Source: JBBSEX01 sp038239345 (GTDB taxonomy: Bacteria; Acidobacteriota; Terriglobia; Bryobacterales; Bryobacteraceae). Taken from it: DNA of 64,000 nt. The position numbers and the translations under genes were made by a program. This document shows positions 32,761-41,822 of this stretch, piece after piece. Where the stretch lies: positions 256,759-320,758 of the forward strand of contig JBBSEX010000005.1 of NCBI GenBank assembly GCA_038239345.1. The letters run 5' to 3'. Numbering within the stretch: position 1 is the stretch's first letter; each line of letters starts with the position of its first letter. The notes beneath the pieces are model-generated. The model was not told the DNA's origin. It was given only the letters and a program-made list of their open reading frames with translations, and ran no database searches.

Positions 32761-34749
32761 TCAGCGCGCGACTGCAATCACAGCGCCTGCGGGCGTGGTG
32801 GATCCGCTATAGGTGCAACTGATCGGGTTGTCGACATTCGCCGCATTAGCTGGCAGCGTGATGTTCAATTGATACAGCCCCGGACTCGTCAAGCCGGCGA
32901 AACTTAAGGATGCAGTTTGACCGCCCACCTGGCAAACCGGGAGGGTCGGAAGCGGGCCGGATTGCGAGGATGAACCGTCGACTAACGAGTTCGCCGGCAA
33001 TCCAAATCCAACCGCGTAAAGTACCACTTGCTCGCCTGGCGTCGCGGGTGTGGACACGCCGGGATATAAACTCACGGGTCCCAAAATGCCGCCGTTTGCG
33101 TGTGTCGCGGCCACGTATCCTTGCGCGTTGAATAAGAGGAATGCGGGAGCGACGCTCCCGAGGTTCGCCGAAAATGCGCTACTGCGCGCCGTACCATTGG
33201 TCACGATCACTGAAACCGGTCCTGTCGTTGCGTCGAGCGGCGTCAGGACATTGATCTGATCGCTGCCGCATACGGTGCTTGTTGCCGCGCTGCAATAAAA
33301 ATAGACGTAGGCCGGCTTGCCGTTCACGGTGACGCTTACATCGCCAAGCTTCGTGGGAAGTTGACCAGTGGCGAAGTCCGGTGCGCTGCTCCAATCGGCG
33401 CCCGAGGCTGGCGTAGTTGCCGGAACCAGGTTGGTTCCCTTAATCACAATCCAAGTATTCTGGGCGATGTCTGGCCCGCCGTTTGCGGTTGTCACGGAAC
33501 TGATAGACGGTCCGGTGCCGATCAATATCTGCGCCCCGATCGACCCCAAGTCCGCATTCGACCGAACGGAATTATCCAGCAGCACAATCATTCGCGGCAA
33601 CGACCCGCCTACATATCCCACCCAGGAATTAAACGGACCGTTCGATCCGTCTTTCCAACGCTCCAGCTCGCCGGTTCGCAGTGTAACCGTTTGCCACCCC
33701 AGCTCTTGGCCGCCGACGGGTGAGCTTTCGTATTTCTGGTGGACGATCGGTAATGCATCGGCAAGCCGCTGGTTCGATGGAGCGCCATAGGCGTTATAGG
33801 AAAGGAATAGCAGCATGTCTTGAGCGGTGGAGAAAAGACCACCCGCGCCATTGCCCACCGGAAGCCAACCCAGCAGTTGACAGTTGACATTCGTGGCTCG
33901 CGTTGCCGGACTGCAGTGGTTCGCCGCACGCGCAATCTGACTATCTCCAAACGATTCCAGCGGCATCGTATCCGGCATATTCAACGGCTGCGTGAGCTCC
34001 TGCAAGTTCGCCTGATTCCAATCGGGATAGCCGAGCCAGGTCGCCACCGTCGCCCCCAACACCTCAAAACCCAGATTGGAGTAAACCCAGCCTTGTGCGC
34101 CTTGCGTCGGCGCATGTGTTGGACAGGAATAAACCGGATTCGCGACGTTGGTGCCACAAGTCGGCGTAAGTCCCAGCAGCCGCATATAGACCGGATCGCA
34201 GCAGCCGCAATCGTGGATTAATTCCGCTGTCGATGGCGTGCATGTGAGCGGATCGGCGGCGTAGTCGTTATAAAGATCGCTGACCGAGCTAAACAGGTGA
34301 CCCTCATTTTTCGGCAAGCCTGCGTGATGATCGGCCAAATCGAGAAGACGGACATTGCCGCGGTTGGCCGTCGATGGAACGGCGGATGCCGAGGGCAGCA
34401 GCGACGCCACGGGTGTTGCCAAGTCCAAGCCCTTTTCATTGGCGATTGCCAGCAGCGTGGCGCTAAACAGCTTGGTTACAGACCCTACTCCGAATAGCGT
34501 TTTTTCATTCAAAGCAACAGTATGGTCCGCCGATGCCACGCCGTACGATTTGTATACGGCTCCGAAATCGTCGAAGTATCCGATAATCATGCCTTTGAAT
34601 CCCGACGGTAACTGCGGGGAATTGACGGCGCCGTCGATGATTTGCGAAACGTACGCGGAACGGTCTGGAGATGCTGGCCGAGGCTCAACTTGGGCTGACG
34701 CTGGAGCGGCTAGAAAGAAGGCTAACGCTATAAGTGCGAGAGTACGCAT
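32761..34749 (-). CDS. Class C-type beta-lactamase/transpeptidase-like protein with Solibacter-type C-terminal domain
   Basis: This 662-aa secreted protein has a signal peptide (MRTLALIALAFFLAAPASAQ). The serine beta-lactamase fold has S90-x-x-K93 (GVGSVTKLF) and a Tyr motif in GWVYSNLGFEVLG. An unusual Cys-rich insertion (HDCGCCDPVYMRLL and TCGTN) follows at about residues 168-190. From about residue 410 comes an IPT-like region (YFYCSAATSTVCGSDQINV) and then the roughly 100-residue C-terminal domain with VVLYAVGFGLP and SPGLYQLNITLP that I recognise as the Solibacter-specific C-terminal module (TIGR03437-like). The substrate is unlikely to be an antibiotic; peptide or ester hydrolysis is as likely. 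AGGAG lies 6 bases before the ATG. Confidence 0.88.
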   Translation of the reverse strand: MRTLALIALAFFLAAPASAQVEPRPASPDRSAYVSQIIDGAVNSPQLPSGFKGMIIGYFDDFGAVYKSYGVASADHTVALNEKTLFGVGSVTKLFSATLLAIANEKGLDLATPVASLLPSASAVPSTANRGNVRLLDLADHHAGLPKNEGHLFSSVSDLYNDYAADPLTCTPSTAELIHDCGCCDPVYMRLLGLTPTCGTNVANPVYSCPTHAPTQGAQGWVYSNLGFEVLGATVATWLGYPDWNQANLQELTQPLNMPDTMPLESFGDSQIARAANHCSPATRATNVNCQLLGWLPVGNGAGGLFSTAQDMLLFLSYNAYGAPSNQRLADALPIVHQKYESSPVGGQELGWQTVTLRTGELERWKDGSNGPFNSWVGYVGGSLPRMIVLLDNSVRSNADLGSIGAQILIGTGPSISSVTTANGGPDIAQNTWIVIKGTNLVPATTPASGADWSSAPDFATGQLPTKLGDVSVTVNGKPAYVYFYCSAATSTVCGSDQINVLTPLDATTGPVSVIVTNGTARSSAFSANLGSVAPAFLLFNAQGYVAATHANGGILGPVSLYPGVSTPATPGEQVVLYAVGFGLPANSLVDGSSSQSGPLPTLPVCQVGGQTASLSFAGLTSPGLYQLNITLPANAANVDNPISCTYSGSTTPAGAVIAVAR

Positions 34750-34869
34750 AGACGTCTCCTGTGGAAATTATATGCGAAAGGTTCCTCGGCTAGGTAGACG
34801 TTTGCGTTGGCCTTCACCTACATTTACACTCGCATCCAATTGAATTCGGTATGCTGAACGTAAGCTCAA

Positions 34870-36117
34870 ATGCGATCTTCGTACACGCTACTCACCGCTT
34901 TCCAGTTGGCGTTTGATTCGATTCGCGCCCATAAATTACGTAGCTTCCTTACGTTGCTGGGAGTGATCATCGGCGTGTCCAGTGTCGTGCTGGTTGGGGC
35001 GGCAATCGAAGGGCTGGGCGCATTCGCTGAACAGGAAACATCGAAGGCATTCGGCACGGAAAGTTTTCTGTTGGGCCAGATGCTCGCCTCGGGCCGCTTG
35101 GATGAGCGGGCTCGCGCCGAGAAGATGCGCCGCAATAAGCCGATCAAGAAGGCCGATGTCGATTATCTTAAAGCGACAACGGGCGACAGCGTCATCTACA
35201 GCCCCTATCAACAAAAAACCATCGATATCAAAGGGGAGAACGCCATCCTGGAGGGGACTAGCGTGCTGGGCGTTTCCGCCGCACTGCCCGAAATCCGTGA
35301 CGTCAATCTAGTGGATGGCCGCTTCTTCACCGACGACGAAGAACGCCGCAAAGTGCAAGTGGCCGTGGTGGGCGATGATATTCGCACGCAACTGTTTCCG
35401 ACGATTTCCCTGATGGGCCGCACTATAAAAATTTCCGGTCTCGACTTCACGATCGTCGGATTGCAGGAGAAGCTAGGCTCAAACATGGGCCGCAGCCAGG
35501 ATAACCAGATTTACATTCCGTTCACGGTCTACGCCCGGATGTACGGCTCCAGCCAAAGCACCGTCGTTTTCGGGCGGTCTCGTCCAGGGTCAGGGCTGCG
35601 GATGGATGACGCTCTGGATATTTCTCGCGTTTCGCTGCGTAACAGGTTACGCACCCGGCCGGGCACGGTCGACAATTTCGACATTCTCACGCCCGATTCC
35701 ACGCGGGAATTCGTCAATAGCATTCTGAGTTTGATCGCCGGCATCGTGATCCCCGTCACCGCGATCTCGCTGGTGGTTGGGGGAATCGTCATCATGAACA
35801 TCATGTTGGTTAGCGTCACCGAACGAACGCGGGAGATCGGTATTCGCAAGTCTTTAGGGGCGCGCGCCGCCGATATCCGTTTGCAGTTCCTGGTTGAGGC
35901 AGTCATCTTGTCATCGTTCGGCGGGCTGCTGGGGCTGGCGGTTGGAGCGCTCTTCGCCGGCCTCGGTTCATTGGCATTCGGCGTGAAACTGGCGCTGACG
36001 CCGCCGTTCATTTTCCTCGCCATCGCCGTCTCCAGTTCCGTAGGCATCATCTCCGGCTGGTATCCCGCGGCCAGAGCTTCCAGACTTGATCCAGTTGTCG
36101 CGTTGCGAGCTGAGTAA
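34870..36117 (+). CDS. MacB-like ABC transporter permease
   Basis: This 415-aa FtsX/MacB-fold permease has one N-terminal membrane helix (SFLTLLGVIIGVSSVVLVG), a periplasmic MacB_PCD domain (about residues 45-250) and three C-terminal helices preceded by the typical NIMLVSVTERTREIGIRKSLGA. The end is the family WYPAARASRLDPVVALRAE. It is 2 bases from a second, homologous permease. No ATPase gene adjoins either. They could use the lone ATPase at 14533-15243 or another in trans. Export of lipoproteins, peptides or toxic compounds is the family role. Confidence 0.93.
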   Translation: MRSSYTLLTAFQLAFDSIRAHKLRSFLTLLGVIIGVSSVVLVGAAIEGLGAFAEQETSKAFGTESFLLGQMLASGRLDERARAEKMRRNKPIKKADVDYLKATTGDSVIYSPYQQKTIDIKGENAILEGTSVLGVSAALPEIRDVNLVDGRFFTDDEERRKVQVAVVGDDIRTQLFPTISLMGRTIKISGLDFTIVGLQEKLGSNMGRSQDNQIYIPFTVYARMYGSSQSTVVFGRSRPGSGLRMDDALDISRVSLRNRLRTRPGTVDNFDILTPDSTREFVNSILSLIAGIVIPVTAISLVVGGIVIMNIMLVSVTERTREIGIRKSLGARAADIRLQFLVEAVILSSFGGLLGLAVGALFAGLGSLAFGVKLALTPPFIFLAIAVSSSVGIISGWYPAARASRLDPVVALRAE

Positions 36118-36119
36118 AC

Positions 36120-37370
36120 ATGCGAATCAGTATTACTGAGACTCTGCACATCGCGGTTTCGGCGGTCTGGACCAATCGATTCCGGTCGCTGCTAACGATT
36201 CTCGGAATCGTGATCGGCATCACAACCGTCGTTACCGTTTCATCGCTCTTGACCGGACTTCGCAAAGGCATTGTCGACTTCTTCCAGGAGTTCGGCCCGA
36301 ACAACATGTTTCTGCAGCGATTGAGCGGCGATCCCAGCGGCAATTTCGCGCCGCCGAAGGAACGCAAGCGCAAGCCGGTACTGCCGGAATATGCCGAGAT
36401 CATCAAGCGGCAAGCTCCCGATGTGGACGACGTGGCGGTCAGCCTATACGTCCCGCTCAGTGCCTCGGCTAGCATGACGGCGAAGGTGCCGGGGTTTGAA
36501 ACAGGAAATATTCTGGTGAACGGAATCACTTCGAACATCATCGCGATTCAGCCGCGAGACTTTCTGGCGGGGCGGATCTTCACGGCCGATGAAGACGCAC
36601 GGGCGGCGCGCGTCGCGGTTATTGGGTCAAGCCTTGCCGAAGCTCTCTATCCCACAGGCAAAGCCGTCGGGCGAACCTTCATCGTGGATGGCGCGGAATT
36701 CTTGGTGATCGGCGTTTTCGGTCCGGCCAAAGGCAGCTTCTTCGGCGAAAACCAGCTAGACCGGCAAGTGCTGATGCCGTTTCAAACCGCCCGCCTGCGT
36801 TATCCGCAATCCGATCTGATCACGTTCACGATCAAGGCCTTTCCGAACAAGCGCGACGACGCCTTTGACGAGGTCCAATCCATTGTCCGGCGGATCAGGA
36901 AAACGCCGCCCGGCGTGGAGAACGATTTCAATCTTTCCACCGCGGACCAGATTATTCAGAACTTCGACAAAGTAACGGGAATGGTTGTTGTGGTCTCTAT
37001 CGCTATTTCTGCGTTAGGTCTGCTGGTGGGTGGGATTGGCGTGATGAATATCATGCTGGTCAGCGTGACGGAGCGGACGCGTGAGATCGGCGTGCGGAAA
37101 GCGATTGGAGCGCGCCGCTTCGACATCATCATGCAATTCCTTCTGGAGGCGATCTCACTCACCGGGCTCGGCGGGATTTTGGGGATTCTATTCTCCGTGG
37201 GAGTGACGCTGCTGATCGGCGTGATCTTCCCCAGCCTTCCCTCGCAGGTGCCGGCCTGGGCGATCATCGCTGGCTTCAGCGTATCCGTATTCGTTGGCGT
37301 ATTTTTTGGGGTGTGGCCAGCGGTAAAAGCGTCCCGGCTGGATCCCGTGGAAGCATTACGGTATGAATAG
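36120..37370 (+). CDS. MacB-like ABC transporter permease (second of a pair)
   Basis: This 416-aa permease has the same layout as the gene before it: N-terminal helix (LTILGIVIGITTVVTVS), periplasmic domain, then NIMLVSVTERTREIGVRKAIGA and the C-terminal WPAVKASRLDPVEALRYE. The two start 2 bases apart, presumably cotranslated, and could form a heterodimeric permease. The periplasmic domains differ substantially, so this is an old duplication. A near-perfect hairpin (37370-37398) follows at the stop codon. Confidence 0.93.
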   Translation: MRISITETLHIAVSAVWTNRFRSLLTILGIVIGITTVVTVSSLLTGLRKGIVDFFQEFGPNNMFLQRLSGDPSGNFAPPKERKRKPVLPEYAEIIKRQAPDVDDVAVSLYVPLSASASMTAKVPGFETGNILVNGITSNIIAIQPRDFLAGRIFTADEDARAARVAVIGSSLAEALYPTGKAVGRTFIVDGAEFLVIGVFGPAKGSFFGENQLDRQVLMPFQTARLRYPQSDLITFTIKAFPNKRDDAFDEVQSIVRRIRKTPPGVENDFNLSTADQIIQNFDKVTGMVVVVSIAISALGLLVGGIGVMNIMLVSVTERTREIGVRKAIGARRFDIIMQFLLEAISLTGLGGILGILFSVGVTLLIGVIFPSLPSQVPAWAIIAGFSVSVFVGVFFGVWPAVKASRLDPVEALRYE

Positions 37371-37398
37371 GGGAACCAGGGCCTGAACCTGATTCCCC
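37370..37398. terminator. 11-bp hairpin between convergent genes
   Basis: GGGGAACCAGG (37370-37380) pairs with CCTGATTCCCC (37388-37398) with one mismatch and a 7-base loop. It begins at the last base of the permease stop codon, in the 127-base gap between converging genes. There is no T-tract on either side, so intrinsic termination is uncertain. It may act as an RNA end-protecting stem. Confidence 0.35.
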
Positions 37399-37497
37399 GC
37401 TCGGCGCGCCGGACTGCTGGGAGCTACTACTAGGAGAAATGCCGAAGTAAGAGATCGGCAAGTCATCATTTACCAGGTATACGAGATTTATCCCGCT

Positions 37498-38985
37498 TCA
37501 GATGTTGCGGCTGCGAAATTCCGCAAAAATAGCCTGGCCCACCGCCCCTAATCCTGCCAGCAAACACCCCCAGGCGAACCAATCGCCGTGTTCGGTATAA
37601 AAGGTTGTGCCTTCCACAAAACCGTAATGGACCGCGGCCGCCGTCTCCTCAAATGGCGCCAACCTTTCGACAATTCTACCCGCCGGGTCCACCGTTGCCG
37701 TAATGCCGTCATTGGTAGACCGGATAATCCACCGCCGGTTCTCCACGGCGCGCATCCGAACCAGATTCAGGTGCTGTTCGCGCGCGGCTTTTCCGCCAAA
37801 GTATCCATCGTTAGAGATATTAACCAATATATCCGCGCCCGCTTTGGGAAATTGGCGTACCAAGTGCGGAAATGCCGATTCGTAACAAATAAACGAACCC
37901 AATTTGTGTGACGCAAAAGGAAATACGACGATGCGCGTACCTTCCACAAAGTTCCCCGCTTCCTGGCTGATCTTGTTGACCCAACCGAATAGCGGCGGGA
38001 CAAATTCGCCAAAAGGCACCAGATAGACCTTGTCGTAGCGATCCAGCGCTTCCCCCTGGGGCGAAATCAGGACCGCGGAATTCAACGGCTCGCGTGCTTT
38101 CGTTTGCCCAACGGTACCTAACAGGAAATAGGAGCCCGTGGTGCGCGCCAAGTTATTTGCCTGCTCGCGAAAATCTTCATTGCGGAAATAAGAAACGGGC
38201 AAGGGAGCTTCGGGCCAAACAATTAATTTGGGTTCGTTCCCGCCGTTTCCTACCATCGCGATCAATGACCGCCGTAACTCCCGCTGGATCGTTTCGTCTA
38301 CGGTCCGTATCGTCCACTCCGTATCTTCGGGCACGTTCGATTGCAGCACGATCGCCGTTTGCGTGGGAGCGGCCGGTTCCGGTAGGCGAGGCAGCAGATA
38401 CATGAGCGGCAGTAACGCGACACAGAGGAACTGCCATCGCGGACGGCGGAGAATCACCAGCGCCAACGCCGCGGCGGTTAGGGCGAAGACGAACGACATG
38501 CCGTAGACTCCGGTGAACGGCGCCATCCGCAACAGCACCCCCATATCGCTGGCGGCGTTTCCCAGCGTCAGCCAGGCAAAGCCAAATGTGCCGTGCGTGC
38601 GTTCGATTCCTACCCAGAGCGCGGCGACACCCGGTACAGCCCACGGCCTCGGCATCAACCATCCCGCCAGCATCGCGAACACGCCCAGATGTAGACCCTT
38701 GTAAAGCGAGAATAAAAAGAACGTTCCCCAGCCACCCCAAAATCCCATACCGCCGTGGACTTCAAGGACGAATTGAATCCAGTTGCAGACCACAAACCAG
38801 AACAGATTTCCCGCCGCATATCCCAACAGGAATCGATGCAGGGGACGCCTCTCCCGCAGGGCGGCGAGCAGCAAGGGCGTTAGAGCGACGGGCGCAAGCC
38901 AGGTCCAATCGAAGCGTGGATAAAGAAGGATGAGTAGAAGTCCGGACAACAGGGCCAGCAGATAATTCGTCGCGGCGTCCTTCAA
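37498..38985 (-). CDS. lnt: Apolipoprotein N-acyltransferase
   Basis: This 495-aa inner-membrane enzyme adds the third acyl chain to lipoproteins. Six or seven N-terminal membrane helices (LSGLLLILLYPRFDW onward) are followed by a nitrilase-type domain. Its catalytic Glu is in IVWPEAPLP (about residue 258) and the Cys in FICYESAFP (about 370). NISNDGYFGG and VRMRAVENRRWIIRSTN are also diagnostic. The gene overlaps lipA by 4 bases (ATGA), so both acyl-transfer-related enzymes are coupled. Confidence 0.96.
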   Translation of the reverse strand: MKDAATNYLLALLSGLLLILLYPRFDWTWLAPVALTPLLLAALRERRPLHRFLLGYAAGNLFWFVVCNWIQFVLEVHGGMGFWGGWGTFFLFSLYKGLHLGVFAMLAGWLMPRPWAVPGVAALWVGIERTHGTFGFAWLTLGNAASDMGVLLRMAPFTGVYGMSFVFALTAAALALVILRRPRWQFLCVALLPLMYLLPRLPEPAAPTQTAIVLQSNVPEDTEWTIRTVDETIQRELRRSLIAMVGNGGNEPKLIVWPEAPLPVSYFRNEDFREQANNLARTTGSYFLLGTVGQTKAREPLNSAVLISPQGEALDRYDKVYLVPFGEFVPPLFGWVNKISQEAGNFVEGTRIVVFPFASHKLGSFICYESAFPHLVRQFPKAGADILVNISNDGYFGGKAAREQHLNLVRMRAVENRRWIIRSTNDGITATVDPAGRIVERLAPFEETAAAVHYGFVEGTTFYTEHGDWFAWGCLLAGLGAVGQAIFAEFRSRNI

Positions 38986-39899
38986 GCGCGGTTGGCTTCC
39001 TCACTGACTTGATCGGCCATGTAAGAACTGCGCACTAAAGGCCCGCTGAAAACCATTTTCAATCCGACTTTCAAACCGTGGTCGCGATAGGCGTCAAACT
39101 GCGCCGGGGTGACAAATTCTTTCACTGGCAAATTGCGCCGCGTGGGTTGCAGATACTGCCCGATGGTTGCCACGTCCACTTGATTTGCGTGAAGGTCGGC
39201 CAGTAATTCGTGAACCTCTTCGGACCTTTCGCCCAAGCCCGCCATAAGACCCGACTTGGTCAGAATATCGGGGCGATACTTCTTGGCGAATCGCAACACG
39301 TCCAACGACTGACGGTAGTTCGCCTGTGGACGCACTCGCTTATAAAGCCGCGAAATCGTTTCCATGTTGTGATTGAAGACGTGCGGACTGGCGTCTAGGA
39401 CGCGCGCTACCGCGTCGAGGTCGCCGCAAAAATCGGGAGTTAGAACTTCCACCCGGGCGTTCGGTACAGCGAGCTTCACTTCCCGTACCGTCCGGGCGAA
39501 ATGAAATGACCCGCCGTCGGCCAGATCGTCGCGATTCACCGCCGTGATCACCACATAGCGAAGGTTCATCTGCGATGCCATCCGCGCGACATTGGCGGGC
39601 TCGGCGGCGTCCAAAGTAAATTCGCGCTTTTCAGGCGACCCTTTGGGTACTGAGCAAAAACCGCAGCCGCGCGTACACAAATTACCGAGGATCATGAACG
39701 TTGCCGCCCCACGATGGAAACACTCGTGAATGTTTGGGCAGCGCGCCGATTCGCAGACCGTGTGGAGATTCAGCCGGCGCAGATCCGTCTTCAATTCATG
39801 GACCGACTCGAAGTGCGTGCGCCCCTTGCGCAGCCACTCCGGCAGCCGCGGAGATGCGGGGATTGGCTGCTGAATTTGAACCAGAGGATCGGTAACCAA
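38982..39899 (-). CDS. lipA: Lipoyl synthase
   Basis: This 305-aa radical SAM enzyme inserts sulfur into octanoyl chains. The auxiliary cluster motif CESARCPNIHEC (Cx4Cx5C, about residue 49) and the radical SAM CTRGCGFC (Cx3Cx2C, about residue 77) are both intact. So is the C-terminal RSSY segment (its Ser ligates the auxiliary cluster). Length is normal. It overlaps lnt. No lipB is adjacent. Confidence 0.97.
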   Translation of the reverse strand: MVTDPLVQIQQPIPASPRLPEWLRKGRTHFESVHELKTDLRRLNLHTVCESARCPNIHECFHRGAATFMILGNLCTRGCGFCSVPKGSPEKREFTLDAAEPANVARMASQMNLRYVVITAVNRDDLADGGSFHFARTVREVKLAVPNARVEVLTPDFCGDLDAVARVLDASPHVFNHNMETISRLYKRVRPQANYRQSLDVLRFAKKYRPDILTKSGLMAGLGERSEEVHELLADLHANQVDVATIGQYLQPTRRNLPVKEFVTPAQFDAYRDHGLKVGLKMVFSGPLVRSSYMADQVSEEANRA

Positions 39900-39919
39900 A
39901 CTTCAGTGTACGACGAGCC

Positions 39920-40660
39920 TTACAGCAGCCGGAAATTCACTTCAATGGTTGCTCGCGCGGTGATGGGCTTCCCGTCCGCCAGCGCCGGGCGGAAGCGCCA
40001 GAAGGCGACAGCTTCCAAAGCTTTTTCATCCAATCCCAACCCCAAGCTGCGAACGATTCGCAGGTTATGCGCTTTCCCGTCCTGACCGACCTCCACCATC
40101 AGCACCACGGTTCCCTGAAAGCGCGCTTTGCGCGCCTCTTCCGAGTATTCCGGCTCCAAGTGATAAATCAATTTCGGTCCGGTGACACTGCCGCTATGCC
40201 CGGCGATGATTGGACCTCCGCAGCAGCCCGCGCCGTCTCCCGGTCCGACTCCCCTCCTGCCTGGACCCCCCGCACCATCGATTCCCGAACCACCCGATGG
40301 AATTCCAGCTTTCGCAAAAGGGTCTCCCAGATGAAATGTCGCCGCGGGAAGCACAACGTCCGGCGGAAGCAGAATCGACGCATCGATAGGCAGTGCCGGC
40401 GTAGGATTCGGCGTTTGCACGGGCGGAATAAAGATCTTGTGGCGAGGCGCTGGAGGAACGTCGCCTTTGGTTGCCGGAAGCGATGAGCGCTGTCCTCCGC
40501 CAGATATCTTACCGGGAAGAGGCGGTGCCACGAGAGGTGTCACGCTCTTGGCGATTTCCAATAGTTTGGGGGGAGTTGCCACCGTCACGCTAAGCAGCAA
40601 GAGCAGCGCAACGAAGCACGCGTGAACGATAAGCGAAACAAGAACAGGCGTCTTTCGCAT
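39920..40660 (-). CDS. TonB-family energy transducer
   Basis: This ~246-aa protein has an N-terminal inner-membrane anchor (VLVSLIVHACFVALLLLLSVTV; the His sits in the segment, as in TonB), a Pro/Gly-rich periplasmic linker including a glycine-rich run (GAGGPGRRG, GDGAGCCGG), and a C-terminal TonB domain (YHLEPEYSEEARKARFQGTVVL ... FWRFRPALADG). It should couple the proton motive force to an outer-membrane receptor, but no ExbB/ExbD or receptor is nearby. Starts at 40681 (GTG), 40669 and 40660 are possible; 40660 places the basic MRKT just before the anchor. Confidence 0.88.
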   Translation of the reverse strand: MRKTPVLVSLIVHACFVALLLLLSVTVATPPKLLEIAKSVTPLVAPPLPGKISGGGQRSSLPATKGDVPPAPRHKIFIPPVQTPNPTPALPIDASILLPPDVVLPAATFHLGDPFAKAGIPSGGSGIDGAGGPGRRGVGPGDGAGCCGGPIIAGHSGSVTGPKLIYHLEPEYSEEARKARFQGTVVLMVEVGQDGKAHNLRIVRSLGLGLDEKALEAVAFWRFRPALADGKPITARATIEVNFRLL

Positions 40661-40768
40661 ACCCGCCATACGGCAGGTCACATTCCAAACTAAAATGGCT
40701 ATAAATTCGGGTTAATTGAAGAATAAGGCTGGAAGATTTCGCCACACGTGTGCTGGCCGGGGGTCACT

Positions 40769-41353
40769 TTATTCAGCGTGGGCGATGCGTACGATCTCGC
40801 GTGCAATGTCCTCCGGCGAAAGAACAAAGTCGATACACCCGCTGGCGATTGCGCTCTCGGGCATCTCAGGTTGCGAGGCTGTATTCAGCTTCTGGGCGAT
40901 GGTGATGCCTCCCACTTCCTTGATGTCGCACAATGCCTGCGACCCGTCGCCATCGTAACCGGACACGATCACGGCGATCAATTTACCATCCCAGTGATCG
41001 GCTAGAGACCGCAGAAATAACGTGATCACGTCGGGCCAGCCCCAGGGTTTGGAGATCGGCTTCAAACGGAATTCTCCGTCTAGAACATGTAAATCGCGAT
41101 TTTCGGGAATGATGAAAACATGATCCGGCTCGATGAGTAATCTTTCCGTGATCAGGTCCACCGGCATCTCGGTATAGCGCGGTAGAACTTTATGTAGCGT
41201 GGTGGCAATAGTCCGCATGTGGTTCACGATGACGACAGCCGCACCCATATCGCCCGGCAAACATTTTAATAAGCGGGTATAAGCATCCAGACCGCCGGCC
41301 GAACCGCCGACGCAAACGACGGGAAAATCTCTGGCTAATTTGGTGGAATTCAT
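40769..41353 (-). CDS. CheB-type methylesterase domain, no receiver domain
   Basis: This 194-aa protein contains only the CheB catalytic domain. The Ser of GGSAGG (about residue 17-20), the His in IVNHM (about 45) and the Asp in SGYDGDGSQAL (about 137) form the triad. There is no N-terminal response-regulator domain, so it is not phosphorylation-controlled in the usual way. Such stand-alone domains occur fused or next to CheR-like sensors in other bacteria. Here the neighbour is rnhA (4-base overlap) and no chemotaxis genes are present. Its role is unclear. Confidence 0.9.
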   Translation of the reverse strand: MNSTKLARDFPVVCVGGSAGGLDAYTRLLKCLPGDMGAAVVIVNHMRTIATTLHKVLPRYTEMPVDLITERLLIEPDHVFIIPENRDLHVLDGEFRLKPISKPWGWPDVITLFLRSLADHWDGKLIAVIVSGYDGDGSQALCDIKEVGGITIAQKLNTASQPEMPESAIASGCIDFVLSPEDIAREIVRIAHAE

Positions 41354-41799
41354 TTACCCTCGCTCGAAATCTGTTCGCGGGCGGCGCGTGTTGCCAGTTC
41401 ATCGCAGCGATTATTATCGCGATGTGAAGCGTGGCCTTTGGTCCATGACCAGACCGCGTGGTGGGTGGCGTTCAGGCGGTCCAGTTCAATCCACAAATCC
41501 TGATTCACAACGGGCTTCTTGTCTTTCGTCTTCCAACCATTTTTCTTCCACCCCAAAATCCACGTGCTGATGCCGTTCTTCATATAATTCGAATCGGTGA
41601 TCACTTCGATCTCACAGGTTTCCTTCAAGGCCTTCAGGCCCTCGACAGCCGCCGTGAGTTCCATCCGATTATTTGTTGTATGGGACGCCGAGCCGAACAT
41701 TTCCTTGTCGTAATCTCCGAAACGAAGAATGCAGGCCCAGCCTCCCGGACCGGGATTGCCCAGACAAGACCCATCGGTGATTAACAAAATCTTCTTCAA
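41350..41799 (-). CDS. rnhA: Ribonuclease HI
   Basis: This 149-aa enzyme cuts the RNA of RNA-DNA hybrids. The catalytic acids are in ITDGSCLGNPG (Asp9), NNRMELTA (Glu47) and VITDSNYM (Asp69), and the C-terminal His/Asp region is GHASHRDNNRCDELA. The length fits the standard RNase HI. It overlaps the CheB-like gene by 4 bases (ATGA). Confidence 0.95.
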   Translation of the reverse strand: MKKILLITDGSCLGNPGPGGWACILRFGDYDKEMFGSASHTTNNRMELTAAVEGLKALKETCEIEVITDSNYMKNGISTWILGWKKNGWKTKDKKPVVNQDLWIELDRLNATHHAVWSWTKGHASHRDNNRCDELATRAAREQISSEGK

Positions 41800-41822
41800 A
41801 CATTTCCCCTGTCCCGATCATT

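Noticed and set aside
37371..37398. The hairpin after the MacB permease as a definite intrinsic terminator
   Set aside because: The stem is good but there is no T-tract on either strand, so it is reported only as a possible terminator.
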